Shown: positions 25,401 through 36,150, numbered from the stretch's first letter. The stretch: 64,000 nt of DNA from Reticulitermes lucifugus (GCA_026260175.1 JAKCWW010000029.1:45478-109477), one strand, 5' to 3'. Made by a program: numbers and translations. Notes: generated by a model from the sequence alone, not told the origin.

Positions 25401-26607
25401 TGGTCCGGGAATACGTAAAGAGAAGACGAAACAGAAATTTATGTTATACCATGTGTATGTTTGTGTCATGTCAAAGGAATGCAAGAACAAAATCACAAAG
25501 GGACGTTAATAAAAGAAAGAATATTTAGCACGGTTTACATATTCAGAAACGGGTTTAAAAGAAGAAATTTATGTTCACAAAGTTTGGGGGTACATAAAAT
25601 TTGACAAACAACCAGAAGCTATTATATTCCGCATCTCCCGCCTAAAGTCATTTGATTCATATACACGTCTGCATTAAGATAACTTTACCTGTTGTATGTG
25701 TTATTGAAAATTTATTTCTAGAACTGCTAAAAGTACAGAAGCTAGAGAAGAATAAAGTAAGGAGAATATATGGATTGACAGAAGGAGTAACAGAAAAACC
25801 GTGAAAACTTGGCGTGCTCATTAAATAATATTCGAGTGTTTGCATCATTCTCGATCGGATCGGCTGGACTTGCACAAAGCATCTAAATGACCGCAGGTCA
25901 TTTAATATTTGTATCCATAAAAGACGGGAATTTAATGATTATTTGGGCCACTATAAGCTTGTAGTCAACGTCATCTGCAACAGTAGCAGAAGCTTCAAGA
26001 ATTAGATTCTTCCGCCTTCAAGGGCAAATATTCATCCATCTGAGTTTGCTGTAGCAGAATATATGGGAGGCAACTGTCTTTCATCTGTAAGACATACTTA
26101 CTAAATTGCATTTGGAATGTTATATTTTATTACAAACATGGTTTATGTTTAATCACGCTCTTGTATATTATTGTATTTGTTATCAAACAATTTGCAGCCA
26201 AATAAAATTTTAAGAATTCTCATCTCAGCCGCTTATATTTTCCGTCTATCTTTTCTATTTAATTTTCAGTTTACACAATTATACATTAAAGTTAGAACCG
26301 CCATTATTTATAGAATTTTAAGTGTGTCGTTTCTGTGACTTTAATTTCATTTTTATTCTGATAGTTACGACGTCAATCTACCAAGTTTAGTGCTGACATT
26401 TCTACAGCAGCATAAAATATTTTAACCCATGGAAATGAGGTTGTGAATTTGTTCAATGATGTCATTACCGATCGCCAGTTACAGAAGTTCCCTTTTCCAT
26501 CAAGGAAGCCTAAAGGCTTAATCTGCTTATAAAGAAAGTTATGGAGTCATAAATTGTAAGTAAATCCGTGAAACATTTTGTACTCGGTAACAAAGACAGC
26601 CTAGATA
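22421..26607. other. Intronic DNA, nothing recognised
   Basis: About 4.2 kb of AT-rich sequence. Only short frames without recognisable motifs (for example 23566-23757, 23920-24129 and 25227-25496). Confidence 0.5.
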
Positions 26608-27204
26608 CAGGGTGATTCAGGAGGGAATGGTAATATTTTGGAAGTTGATACTATCAGTCATTGTGAGAAAAAAAGTTCATATGAACATGTGTCTAATTCT
26701 GAATGGTTATCGAGATAGAGCTGTTTGAATCTCCAGACCAAACTCTGTTAAATTTTTGTTTGTGGTGGTGGATGAAGAACAAAGTTTACAAAAGACAGGT
26801 GGCTACACGAGAAGAATTGCTCGCTTGCATTTTGAATACTGCTACCCGCATAAATAAACGTAAAGGTCAAATCAGATAAAAAAACACGCGATCTTTACAC
26901 ATGATTTGCGAAGTGCATTGAGTTTTAAGTTGGGAATTTCAAACATTTATTGTGAAATGTAACAAATTTTTCATGTCTGTATAACAAAGTTGTCCTTTAA
27001 AGAATAAATTGAAATTAGAATAAAATTAAGAGTAAGTAATTTATCTTTCTTTATTACCATTTACAACGCTTATGTATTTGCAGATTCAAACAAATAAAAT
27101 CCGATAACCATTCAGAAGTAGATACATGATTATATGAAGTTATTTCTCACAATAACGGATAATATCCCTTCCAAAATATTGACTGTTCCTTCTGAATCAC
27201 CCTG
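26608..27204 (+). mobile_element. Mariner-like deletion derivative with long TIRs
   Basis: It begins CAGGGTGATTCAG and ends CTGAATCACCCTG. The inverted arms remain similar for roughly 110-120 bp (shared AATATTTTGGAAG, ATTGTGAGAAA, TTCATAT, TTCTGAATGGTTATCG). A 5' TA precedes the element and TGTA follows it. Just inside the left arm, the forward frame WWMKNKVYKRQVATREELL then ACILNTATRINKRKGQIR matches the C-terminal end of mariner/Tc1-type transposases (normally WGHMKSLVYE...TREELLARI). The catalytic domain is absent. It is a 597-bp internally deleted, non-autonomous copy. Confidence 0.82.
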
Positions 27205-27840
27205 TGTAATTCTTAAGTTTTCCCGTATTAAGTTGGAGGATGAATAGCCGAGTATTTGGCAGTAAGATAAGATTAGATGAGATAGATAAGAAATCCAATT
27301 ATAAACGAAAAAATGAACTGTAAAGCACAGGTGTCTGCCATGGATATACAAATATCCGTGGGATTTTTTTATGCTATTTGAAGTTACATTTTCCTTTCTG
27401 AGTTCCAACAATTAATGAGAAGCCGTATAATTCAGCAGATAAATCGAAGAGATAAAATAGCTAATAAGTTATGGAAATAAAGTCATAATAACTGCGGTAA
27501 GCTCAAGTTTTTCTACTCTTAGCTCGACAATTGTCAAATTCAATATGAGTGTTTTATATTTATGTAGTAAAATATTTCCAATTACCCAAAATAAGTCGGA
27601 TTTTATTTTGTGGTTCTAAAGAGGGAAAGAAAAAATACGGAATGAATAATCAGTTTTAAAAATTGTTAATATTATTTTAATGTTGCTATAACATTTAATA
27701 GCACACCTGAAATTTTTTGAGAACCTAAATTTAGCAAAAATGGTGAAATGGAAATTTCTATGTGGCCCAAAGTCGGTAATAAATAGATTTTTTATGTATA
27801 TCTTATAACTGGATCCAAGAAAGTAGGTTTAAGTCAGCGC

Positions 27841-27925
27841 AACAGAGTCCTTTTCGAGAACCTATTAGTTGCTCAGCTAGTTAAGCAATTCTTATCTTTT
27901 TACTGAAACCGAAATTTTATTTTCA
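27841..27925 (-). mobile_element. LINE 3' tail fragment (family 1)
   Basis: Minus-strand AAGAATTGCTTAACTAGCTGA, AGGTTCTCGAAAAGGACTC match the family 1 tail. Same orientation as 16741-16840. Confidence 0.6.
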
Positions 27926-28363
27926 TGTTCAGCAGAGCCTGACACTGGTGCCTGGGCCGAGGAAAATAAATGGATTCCTCATTCTCATATCCTACTTTGA
28001 ACCAATTTAATATTATCCCAGCTGCGCCTAGGTTTTCCAAGTGTTCTCTGTCATTCAGGTAGTAGGAATAAAAATTTCTATGTCTGTATCATTTCTGAAA
28101 AATGCTATATGCTCATACCGTCTCTTTTCATTGATCTGATGGTATCAATAACATGCTGTGAAGTAATGTAAGATATATATTCTGCTTCTCAGCTGAAAAG
28201 TTAAGGCTCTATGATGCAAAATTATACCAGTTTTTAAAAAACTGAATACTTCAAGTTCAGAATTCAACGAAATAAAATTCATTTTCTAGGAAATGGCTCT
28301 ATTCGTATTTAATTGGTGAAGCCCTCATTACATTTATTTTTAGAGCATGATAAATTGCATAGT
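27926..28363. other. Intronic DNA, nothing recognised
   Basis: AT-rich, no frame or repeat that I can identify. Confidence 0.45.
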
Positions 28364-28430
28364 TTTCCCTCCATTGGAGCAACAGCCCCTAGTGGGTCAG
28401 GGCTTCCTCATTATCGAGGTTTCACGATCA
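28364..28430 (-). mobile_element. SINE family A 3' fragment
   Basis: GGAGCAACAGCCCCTAGTGGG, GGGCTTCCTCATTATCGAGG and TTTCACGATCA correspond to the complement of the family A 3' end (GCGAAACCTCGAAAAGTGAG...GAGCCATAGG). The head is missing. Confidence 0.6.
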
Positions 28431-28913
28431 AGCTGAATTGCATATAATTTCTTAAATCTTTGAAGGCTAAATTTTTACAGTATACATAAACAGTCAGTTC
28501 TTACCTCACATAGAACATTGCGTGTTCCAGTTAGGAAAACCAATGTTTCAATTCTGTATAGGGAAATAATATTCCTAGCTGTTTATTTTGAGAATCATAC
28601 GGAACACATAAATAAGCTTTGAGGGAAAATGTAAAGATTTTAGTTTTTAAACTTGGTGGTAGATATAGTAACTACTAGGCATGAAAGTAACGTATAGGCT
28701 ATCTGTCTTACCATGAAGTCCCCGAGAGAGCTGTTCGGAGAAAAGAATTTCTCTGTGTTTGTTTAAATGTCTTCCGAATTTTGAAATGTTATGACACTGC
28801 AGAATACACAAGACACATTTTTGCAGCAAATGAACAGTCCCATCAACATTTTAACCCAGTGGGAGTGTTTTTACTAAGTTTCAGAAAGAATTTGTGTAAC
28901 GTTATTTTTTAAT

Positions 28914-29142
28914 GGCGTGGTTTCAGGTTTCCGCAGCGGTGTAAATGAGATTTGCACAATTTTGGGATTTTACGCAGCGAATAATGGTAATTTCTTGCCG
29001 AAGTTTCTAGAAAACCTATCGGTCCCATCTTCAAGGGTCACGCAGTTCAAGACCCTTGAGTATGAGACCGACATGTTGCCCCGAAACTACGGTAAGAAAT
29101 TGCCATTCTACGCTTTTAAAATCACAAAAGAGCGCAGATCTC
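28914..29142 (+). mobile_element. Fold-back element, best palindromic copy
   Basis: 28947-29142 is an inverted repeat of nearly 200 bp. The left arm reads GAGATTTGCACAATTTTGGGA, GCAGCG, ATGGTAATTTCTTGCCG, AGTTTC. The right arm reads GAAACTACGGTAAGAAATTG, CGCTTTTAAAATCACAAAAG, GCGCAGATCTC. The centre carries a second short inverted motif (CAAGGGTC...GACCCTTG). A one-sided arm, TTTCAGGTTTCCGCAGCGGTG, precedes it, as in the other copies. The 90-codon frame across it is an artefact. Confidence 0.8.
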
Positions 29143-29275
29143 AGCTATTATTCGATATTATATTCATGAAGAAATTAAGAACAGATTGAAGTCAGGGAAT
29201 GCTTGCTACCATTCAGTACAGAATTTTTTGACTTCCAGGTTGCTATCCAAAAATATAAAGAATAAAAGAGAATTA

Positions 29276-29786
29276 TAATTTTGCCTGTTGTTTTGTGTGG
29301 GTTTGGAAATTGTTCTCTCACATGGAGGAAGGAACGTAGGCTGAGGGTTTTCGAGAATAGGGTGCTGAGGAAGATATTTGGGACTAAGAGGGACGAGGTA
29401 ACAGGTGAATGGAGAAGACTGTATAAAGAGAGTTTATGCTGTGTATTCCTTACAAAATATCATTCTTGTGATAAAATCAAGAATAATGAGATGGGCGTGG
29501 TATGTGTCACGTATGGGGGACAGGGGAGGTGCACACAGGGTTTTGGTGGGGAGACCTGAGGAAGGAGACCATTTGGTAGACCTAGGCCTAGATGGGAAAA
29601 TCATAATAAAATGGACCTTCAAGAAGTGGGATTGGGAGGCATTCGCTGGTTTGATGTGGTTTAGAAACGGGGCAGGTGGTGGACCCTTGTGAATGCGGTA
29701 AAGAACCCTCATGTTCGACAAAGTGAGCTGAATTTCTTAACTAGCTGAGGACCCATTAGATTCTCAAGAATGATTATGCACCATGG
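29276..29786 (+). pseudogene. LINE (family 1) reverse-transcriptase ORF C-terminus and 3' tail
   Basis: The frame reads LPVVLCGFGNCSLTWRKERR, then LRVFENRVLRKIFGTKRDEV, then TGEWRRLYKE. A frameshift near 29420 leads to SLQNIILVIKSRIMRWAWYV then SRMGDRGGAHRVLVGRPEEG, and later WDWEAFAG. This is the carboxy-terminal region, downstream of the reverse transcriptase, of a non-LTR retrotransposon abundant in arthropods (usual form: RRLRVFENKVLRKIFG...RWAGHVARMG...GRPEGKRPLGRP). The tail runs from GTGAATGCGGTAA through TTTCTTAACTAGCTGAGGAC to TCTCAAGAATGATTATGCA. The element is 5'-truncated and frameshifted. Clade not assigned. Confidence 0.85.
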
Positions 29787-32700
29787 ATTTTTGCTATTTT
29801 TTCCACACATTTAAAGTTTACAAGCCTTTATAATTGATTTACGTCATTGTCACGCATACAGGACTGATGCCTGCTTCTCATTACACAGGAAAATGGAGCC
29901 CTATTAAGTTTTCTACAAAATATATCTACATTAGTTATGATTAAACCTTTCAAGCACAGTAGATACTACATATGTGCCTACTTATGTTTAAACATTAAAT
30001 ATTGTTTATATTTTACCCACACAGTGCAAATGTGCTTTTACGTCACTATAATGAACGGCGATTATATCTCCAAATAATTGTAATTATTTGGCTTTTTCCA
30101 GATACGCATTTTGTTTCCTGTGATGTAGGAACTGAGTTCTAACCTATGCCCTTCATAAAAATAAAGGTTTGAAGAAGGTGTATGAGAAAAATCATGCTGT
30201 CTCTTTGTATCTATGTTCACCCCATTTCAAATTCTGAATTATTTGAGCTCCTTTTTACGACATTTGGGAGGAAAATTATGCAAATGGAAGACAACGCAGC
30301 GTCAATCCTCTAATTCCGATTATCAGGAAGAAAAACAAGGAGCAAACTCAAAACTCTGAGACGAGAGGTACATTAGCCCTAGAATTTAGCAATTTGAAAT
30401 TAATAAAACGTCGTAGTGTGCTTACGTGTGAATTAACATGTGTTAGTTTGAAGACCACTGTTTTGCAAATTGACTTCAGTGTTTTATGAATAGTATTTCT
30501 CAGTCTACTCTACTTGTTTACGCTGCCAAAAGCTCAGAGAGTACAGCACAATATTTGTAACATTTTATGACTTTGCGTTTAATGACATTTTTAATAAAAT
30601 TAGTAAGAGACATTAAAATGAATTCGCTCTTATAATTTTGTCTTCACGTTTACTTATATACATTCCCTGAGTTATGTAACGCTATATAATTTAAAAGCAT
30701 TTTCATTTCACAAGTAAGATATTACCCATACCAAACTCGAATGATTGTAAGTGTAAATTAATACCTATCATTTCGAAATCCATTATTCTATAAATTGACT
30801 TAAGTATGTACTAATATGTTTTTTACTTATTTTCCTTGTGGTTTTATGTGTAGCATTTTATGTTTTCATGCTCTGCAGAACCCAATGTATATAGTACATG
30901 TATATGTATATGTTTATGTACATAGTTTAAAGAAAAATTAAATAGACCTCTTTGCTTCGAATTTTATAGACATAGCCTCTTAAATGAGGTGCATTAAGAA
31001 ATGTGTTGAATGGGGTGATATCCGCAATTGACAAGGTTTTCACAACATTTTAAACCGCTATATTTTAGTTCTCTCTGTTACAGTATTTGAGACATATTTC
31101 CGAAAGCATTTTCAAATGAATCATCATTCGATAAACATGCCTAAAATAATCGTTTTTTCAGTACCAGCTATCTATTCGAACTAGAAAAATTTAGATTAAG
31201 CTTATAAAAATTGGAATAAAGGGGAATAGATTTACATATGTCAAGAAGAACTATTGTGACGTCTTATAGTGCTGATCAGTTAGCAGAATCTGCCTAGTGA
31301 ATGGAGGTACAGGAATTCTGCATACTTGCAAAACTTCTGCAAACTCTTTCAAAGAATGACAAAATTGGTTCTGGACCTCTTTGCGATTTTATAGACTCTT
31401 AAAATTTAATTATTTACTTTGTTATAATCTTTTCTGTGCATTGATCTCTATCATACAATAGAACGAATTGGTTGAATACTATGAAAAATGTGTTTATGGG
31501 AATATTTCCGTAACACCTTTTACCACTACTTGAATTATATCTTCAGAATTATCTGTCTTCTTTACCCTGGACATTCGCTGCTATTGTGTGTGATTTGAAA
31601 TTCACACGACCATGATTAACAAACGTACGGTATTCTGGGACCTGACTTCACGTACTTTTGTATAAATGTTTCGTACAAAACGTGGGTGAACCTGCTTATC
31701 TGTCAAAGTAACCGTGTCACATCCCATAGGATCAAAATCTGTACACTTCTAACTTCAAAGATTCCTCTCTTGTATGTCATTTCTTTGCGCCTATTAGGCT
31801 GTTAGGTCTTAAGATTTAAGATTTAGTTCTGTTTGTAGGACTGCCTAAGTTTCTTGCACAGGGAGAGCATAAATTTTTATTAGGCCTAGAGTACGAAGTA
31901 ATGTACAGAAATTTTGAGCATATCTATCTCTGTGTTTAGCTTTCGAATGACGATTTAATTTTTATTTTATACTAAAAAATCAACAAAAAATGTTTCGAAA
32001 CTGACTTCCCTACAAATAATGGCTCTATGTATATGTCTTACGGGAACTTTACTGAATGTTGCAGTGTAAGATTTACAACTCCTATGTTGCATTTGTGATG
32101 TAGGGATTAGATTCTTACTTCGGTCGAAGAGTTACGGGATTGAACTTCTCTTATATTTAATGAGGCTCTTTATTGTGCAATCAAAGGTCTATAGCTTTGA
32201 AAGCTATAATCTTCAATGAATAATAAATTTTAATTTACAGACCTATGAAAGAAACAGCCATAGCCTAATTTGATTTGGTACACTCTTCCGGTGTTTGTTT
32301 GGAGGAAATGAGGAAAATCAGTGAAATCTCACTGAGTGTGGCCGGTTTTAGGGTCGAGACTTGAAACCGAGATCTATAGAAAACAAACAAGAAGACTGTC
32401 TTCTCAGATGTGACTTGTTAATATGACAGTTTCTTCTTCCGTTTTCTTATTTCTTCCAGGCAAATGCTGTGACAGCACTTTAAGATATACGGAACTGTGC
32501 CTCCTTCCACAACTTATAATTTCAAAATACAGAATCAAACTAACATTCAGAAATAGACCTCATGGATTTCATGCATTTATAGGAAGCGCCATTAAGTAAA
32601 TAAGAGCAGGAAACACACTGTCGAGATTTTGCTTTGCTTTCAAATTTATCTGCAATATAATTTTAAAGTAATCATTATTTTTACCCTCCAGTTACGATTT

Positions 32701-33080
32701 ACATTGGATAATTCTGTGTCAAAGCTTCTCAACAGCCTGAAATCACAGACTCTGTTCTAGAATACCACAGAAGCAGGAGGATGCATTGAGAAGAGTTCAC
32801 ACTTAATGCAGTAGTCTATATTAGTAAGGACAAAGAAGTTGCGCAGACGAAGATGCGCATACATAAAAACTAATGTCAATCAATATACTTGTTGTGTCAC
32901 TCAAGTAAACAAAACGTTCATTGTCTTATATGTCTTGAAATTAGGTCCATAAGTGGAGTCTGCGGTAACTCTTTCTCCGAAATGAAACACTATTTATAAT
33001 TACTTTTCGTTCACGTAAAGAGAGGTGAGTAAAGTAATTACAGAAACTGAGAAGACAAGGAATTCCTTTAAACAGTTAGA
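29787..33080. other. Intronic DNA next to the exon 1 donor, nothing recognised
   Basis: About 3.3 kb with no identifiable transposon and no frame of interest. It is one of the longest repeat-poor stretches of the intron and so a reasonable place for cis-regulatory sequence. That is inference. Confidence 0.45.
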
Positions 33081-33086
33081 ACTCAC

Positions 33087-34008
33087 CTACTCCAGCGACG
33101 TGAATCTTCTTCATCCACGGATATATGATGCGATCTCCAGACTCTGAGCTATCATCCTGATCGAGGTCCAGCTGTTCATCATCCAGATCGTCTTGGTCAT
33201 CTTCATCGTCCAGCCGGTGTTGTTGAACCAACTCCTGCAACGGAAGCTGCTGTTGTTGCTGTTGTTGGTTTTGTTGGATTATCTGATGATGAACAACGCT
33301 AGGCGGCGACGATTCACTGTCTTGGTGTGAAACAACTACCACTGATGTTGGACTTAATTCTCCATTATTGGCAAGAACATTCGTTGCCTGAGGAACATTA
33401 TTAGCACTGAGTCCTGGAAGAATCGTTGCTGTTTGCTGCTGAGGCTGTATTCCACAATGGGGAGGTTGCTGGATTGTTGGAGGTTGTTGTGCTTCTGGAG
33501 GCAGCGGGATCGCTGATGGTGGATGATGGTGTGGATGAATGGTGTTGTGATGAGGATGTGGTGGAGGAGGTATCTGATGATGATAATAATTCCCATAACC
33601 ACCATAGCCACCGGCAGCCCCTGCATTTCCATTAAGTTGTACTGCCGTTGCCGTTGTCGCACCGTAAGGTGTGCCTGTGGCCTGATGCTGATGATGATAA
33701 CCATATTGATGGTGGTGATGATGGTGATGGGTAAGATGGTGATGATGATGGTGTCCTGTGCTGAAGAAATCACCAGCTGCGGATGGTATATAGTTACTCT
33801 GACTATATTCTTCACTTGGGGGGAATTTTGGTTCAGCTACAACAGCGACTGCCGTTGTGTGATGCTGATGATGATACGGTGATGAGGACGCGGGTGATGA
33901 TGACGACGAAGATGTTGCCGATGTCTGATGCGGCACTACTGCCGATGATGGTAAAGATGTTGCCACAGCAGCTGAAGACGGGTTCATCAAAAACGAACTC
34001 ATGATCAT
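33087..34008 (-). CDS. Dfd: Deformed (Hox4) exon 1: N-terminus to hexapeptide
   Basis: First coding exon of Deformed, 307 codons plus one base. The protein starts MIMSSFLMNPSS, and the conserved Hox4 box PKFPPSEEYSQSNYIPS is at residues 60-76. Low-complexity blocks follow: a Ser run (33-38), two His runs (86-91 and 94-100), a Gly/Tyr patch (131-142), a Pro/His region (147-173), a Gln run (248-254) and an acidic block (267-286). The hexapeptide YPWM at 296-299, within IIYPWMKKIHVAGV, contacts the Exd/PBC cofactor in Hox proteins. The exon ends at donor GTGAGT (33081-33086) in phase 1, joining exon 2 at Ala308. Two in-frame ATGs exist, at 34008 and 34002. The first gives MIM, as in several vertebrate Hox4 proteins; the second has the better -3 A. 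The polar runs make apparent frames on both strands, none of them real. Confidence 0.96.
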
Positions 34009-34308
34009 TAATTTTTCTCAGGGTTTGGGTTTTCCTTCGTATAACAGCGAAGTGTAGTTCGTTTTCGATGAGGAGGACTAGTGGAGGTGGTAATGGCTGT
34101 GGAGGGGGGAGAGGTTTGCTCTTCAAGAGCTGAGGAGAAATGGAGTTGGGACACAGAGAGGAAGGGGAAAGCGTACGAATTACTTTTTTTATAATACCTT
34201 CTCTCCCGTTTATCTTATTCAATCTTCTCTATTGTAGCACCCACGATTTTTTATTGTCTCTTTACCTGAATACTCCCAATTCACTGCTGGTCGAATATTC
34301 GCCGTGCC

Positions 34309-34392
34309 TTACTTTTTGGGGATTTTGAGTATAGTGAATAGAAACTTTGTCTCTCCGCGACCCTCCAAAAAAAACTCCAACCTTCTCATCAT
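34309..34392 (-). CDS. Possible upstream ORF in Dfd leader (28 codons)
   Basis: If the Dfd mRNA starts upstream of 34392, the leader contains an ATG-ATG pair opening a 28-codon frame (MMRRLEFFLEG to KIPKK, stop TAA). It closes about 300 bases before the Dfd start. It has no recognisable domain. It could act as a translational uORF; this depends on the unmapped transcription start. Confidence 0.25.
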   Translation of the reverse strand: MMRRLEFFLEGRGETKFLFTILKIPKK

Positions 34393-34655
34393 CTCCCTCC
34401 CCCACAACACATCAAAAAGAGAAAACCCCCCACAGCTGATTTTTCTCTCCTCCTCCTCCCCTACTTTTGGGTTGAAAATCTCTCCTCCTATTCCACGTTA
34501 CGACTACAACAACTAAAAAAAGTTCCCGCCCACAGTCACCCAATTAGCATACCACGTGACTTGCCCTCCGACCAATTAGAACGTTGCAACGTCACCGACC
34601 ATGATGGATTACCCTCGGCTACCTCGACAATGTAACGACTATGGCGCCACCACCA

Positions 34656-34661
34656 GACTGA
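34656..34661 (-). promoter_or_regulatory. Dfd: Candidate initiator TCAGTC
   Basis: The minus-strand hexamer TCAGTC fits the insect initiator TCAKTY. I found no clear downstream promoter element at +28, and the hexamer is expected by chance about once per few kilobases, so support is weak. Confidence 0.2.
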
Positions 34662-35803
34662 GTGGCGAGACTTGGAACTAAAGTATCTGTCTCTGTCTTT
34701 CGGATTCTGGTCGTGTTGAGAACTAGATGTTGTATACAGGAGAGAGGGGGAATGGATTTTTCATAAGGGTACTTTTTTAATAGAGGGTGGCAGGTTGTGG
34801 TGCTGGTAGTGATGGTGGTGGTAGTGGTGGTGATTTGAAACTGCGCAAGTTTTAACTACACACTGTTTTAGTCAGCATACATGTGCCGTAACTGTTAGAA
34901 TCGTTTAAGACCTTTTGGTACGTTAACACGTAACACGTTGTCTTTGTTGACTCCTATCACGCGGAGCGTGATTTAGTTACACGACAACTTCTAAAAGAAA
35001 AGAAAATTGATGCCCTTAAATGAATGTCAATCGATTCGAAACATTTTCGCTGTTGATTAAAAGTGCAGTTTATTCATATGTACCTCCCCCCCCCAAAAAA
35101 CACACTTCACTTCACTTAAGACGATAAAAAATTATTGCTTATACACATAAACACTGAAATATGTCCATTATGGCATATATTTACTGTTAGATACTTAAAA
35201 ATACTGTGTTTTGTTGTGTGTAATGTGGAATGGCACACACAGTTTTCCAGAAATTTTACACCACAAAAGTTACGGCCTTACTTATCACTAAACCAACATC
35301 AGTTTATTTTGTTAATAAATACCTTTGAAATATCTAAGCCATTTTTACATACAAATTCTAAGCCTTCTTTTGTCTTACTGCTTCTTATTTGTGTTTAATG
35401 GCTCACGAAACACATGTGGTACACAGCATCACGTATCCTATTTGATACCGAAGAGCAGATTTTGCTTAAAAAAATCACTGTCTTTATGTGCCAAATAACA
35501 GGTGGAAGCGAACAGATTCCAACACGTAGCGAGGACAGCACAAGCAGACACTAGGTAAGTCAAGAGACGTCCAGCACACTGTGAAAACTGTCCGCGGTTC
35601 CTGTTGAGGTTTGACTGATACAACACATACGAACCACCTAACTAGTCTCTTTGGCCATGGCCATACAGCTCGTCACTTTACACTGTTTTCTCACTCTCAC
35701 ATGCTCGCTCACACATCACGACAAACTGGTATATAACCTCTCTCTCCCTCCGTCTCTCTTTAGCTATGGTTGTCCGCTTAACTGACACACTTCTCTTTCC
35801 CTC

Positions 35804-35838
<35 letters not shown>

Positions 35839-36150
35839 CTCTCACATGATTCCTACAATCCGTCCCTTTCTTCATACCGCTGTTACCCTTCATCCCCCAC
35901 TCACCTACCCTGTCTCTCTCCTCCAAAACCCACCCCTGAAGAGAGCTGTCTGTCAAGCAAAGCTAGAGGAGGGTTGGATGGTTGGTCCAAGATGTGCGCC
36001 TGAATTCCTCCTATAACGGCATCATTCTCATCATTGCGATCATCATTGTTGCAACCCTCAAAGTCTGTGGCATTCTCCAAAAGTAAAGCAAAACTTTGTG
36101 TCCTATAAGCTGAATGTACGTCTCGCACTTAATCATTCACAATTTATTTT
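34662..36150. promoter_or_regulatory. GA/CT-rich upstream flank of Dfd
   Basis: The flank contains several pyrimidine-rich tracts on the plus strand (GA on the gene strand), culminating in the pure CT run listed separately, plus a G/T-rich patch near 34790-34840 and a C run near 35082. GA repeats are binding sites of GAGA-type factors, common at insect Hox promoters. Function here is inferred. No coding frame is recognised; the 75-codon minus-strand frame at 35901-36128 has no known motif. Confidence 0.4.
35801..35843. repeat. (CT)n / (GA)n microsatellite
   Basis: About 14 uninterrupted CT units preceded by CTCCTC and followed by CATTCTCTC, 1.8 kb upstream of the Dfd start codon. Confidence 0.92.

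Larger units (their letters stand above)
5170..33086 (-). other. Dfd: Dfd intron, 27.9 kb, phase 1
   Basis: The intron runs on the minus strand from donor GTGAGT (33081-33086) to acceptor TTTCCAG (AG at 5170-5171). It splits the Ala codon that follows HVAGV, as G|CT (phase 1). Hox genes characteristically carry an intron between the hexapeptide and the homeodomain, so its position is expected. The interior is AT-rich with no additional conserved exon that I can recognise, and it is populated by the transposon remnants listed separately. Confidence 0.93.
34009..34661 (-). promoter_or_regulatory. Dfd: Presumed Dfd 5' UTR and core promoter region
   Basis: Sequence directly upstream of the Dfd start, less AT-rich than the intron and GA/CT-rich. 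On the plus strand 34520-34660 contains two CCAATTAG motifs, an E-box CACGTG and GTTGCAAC. The transcription start is not known. A TCAGTC initiator-like hexamer is at 34656-34661 on the minus strand. No TATA box is obvious at -30 from it, in keeping with the TATA-less promoters of several fly Hox genes. Confidence 0.45.

Noticed and set aside
33354-33882. Several 69-153-codon frames overlapping Dfd exon 1 on both strands
   Set aside because: They come from the CAT/CAC/CAA codon runs of Dfd in other frames. None carries a conserved motif.
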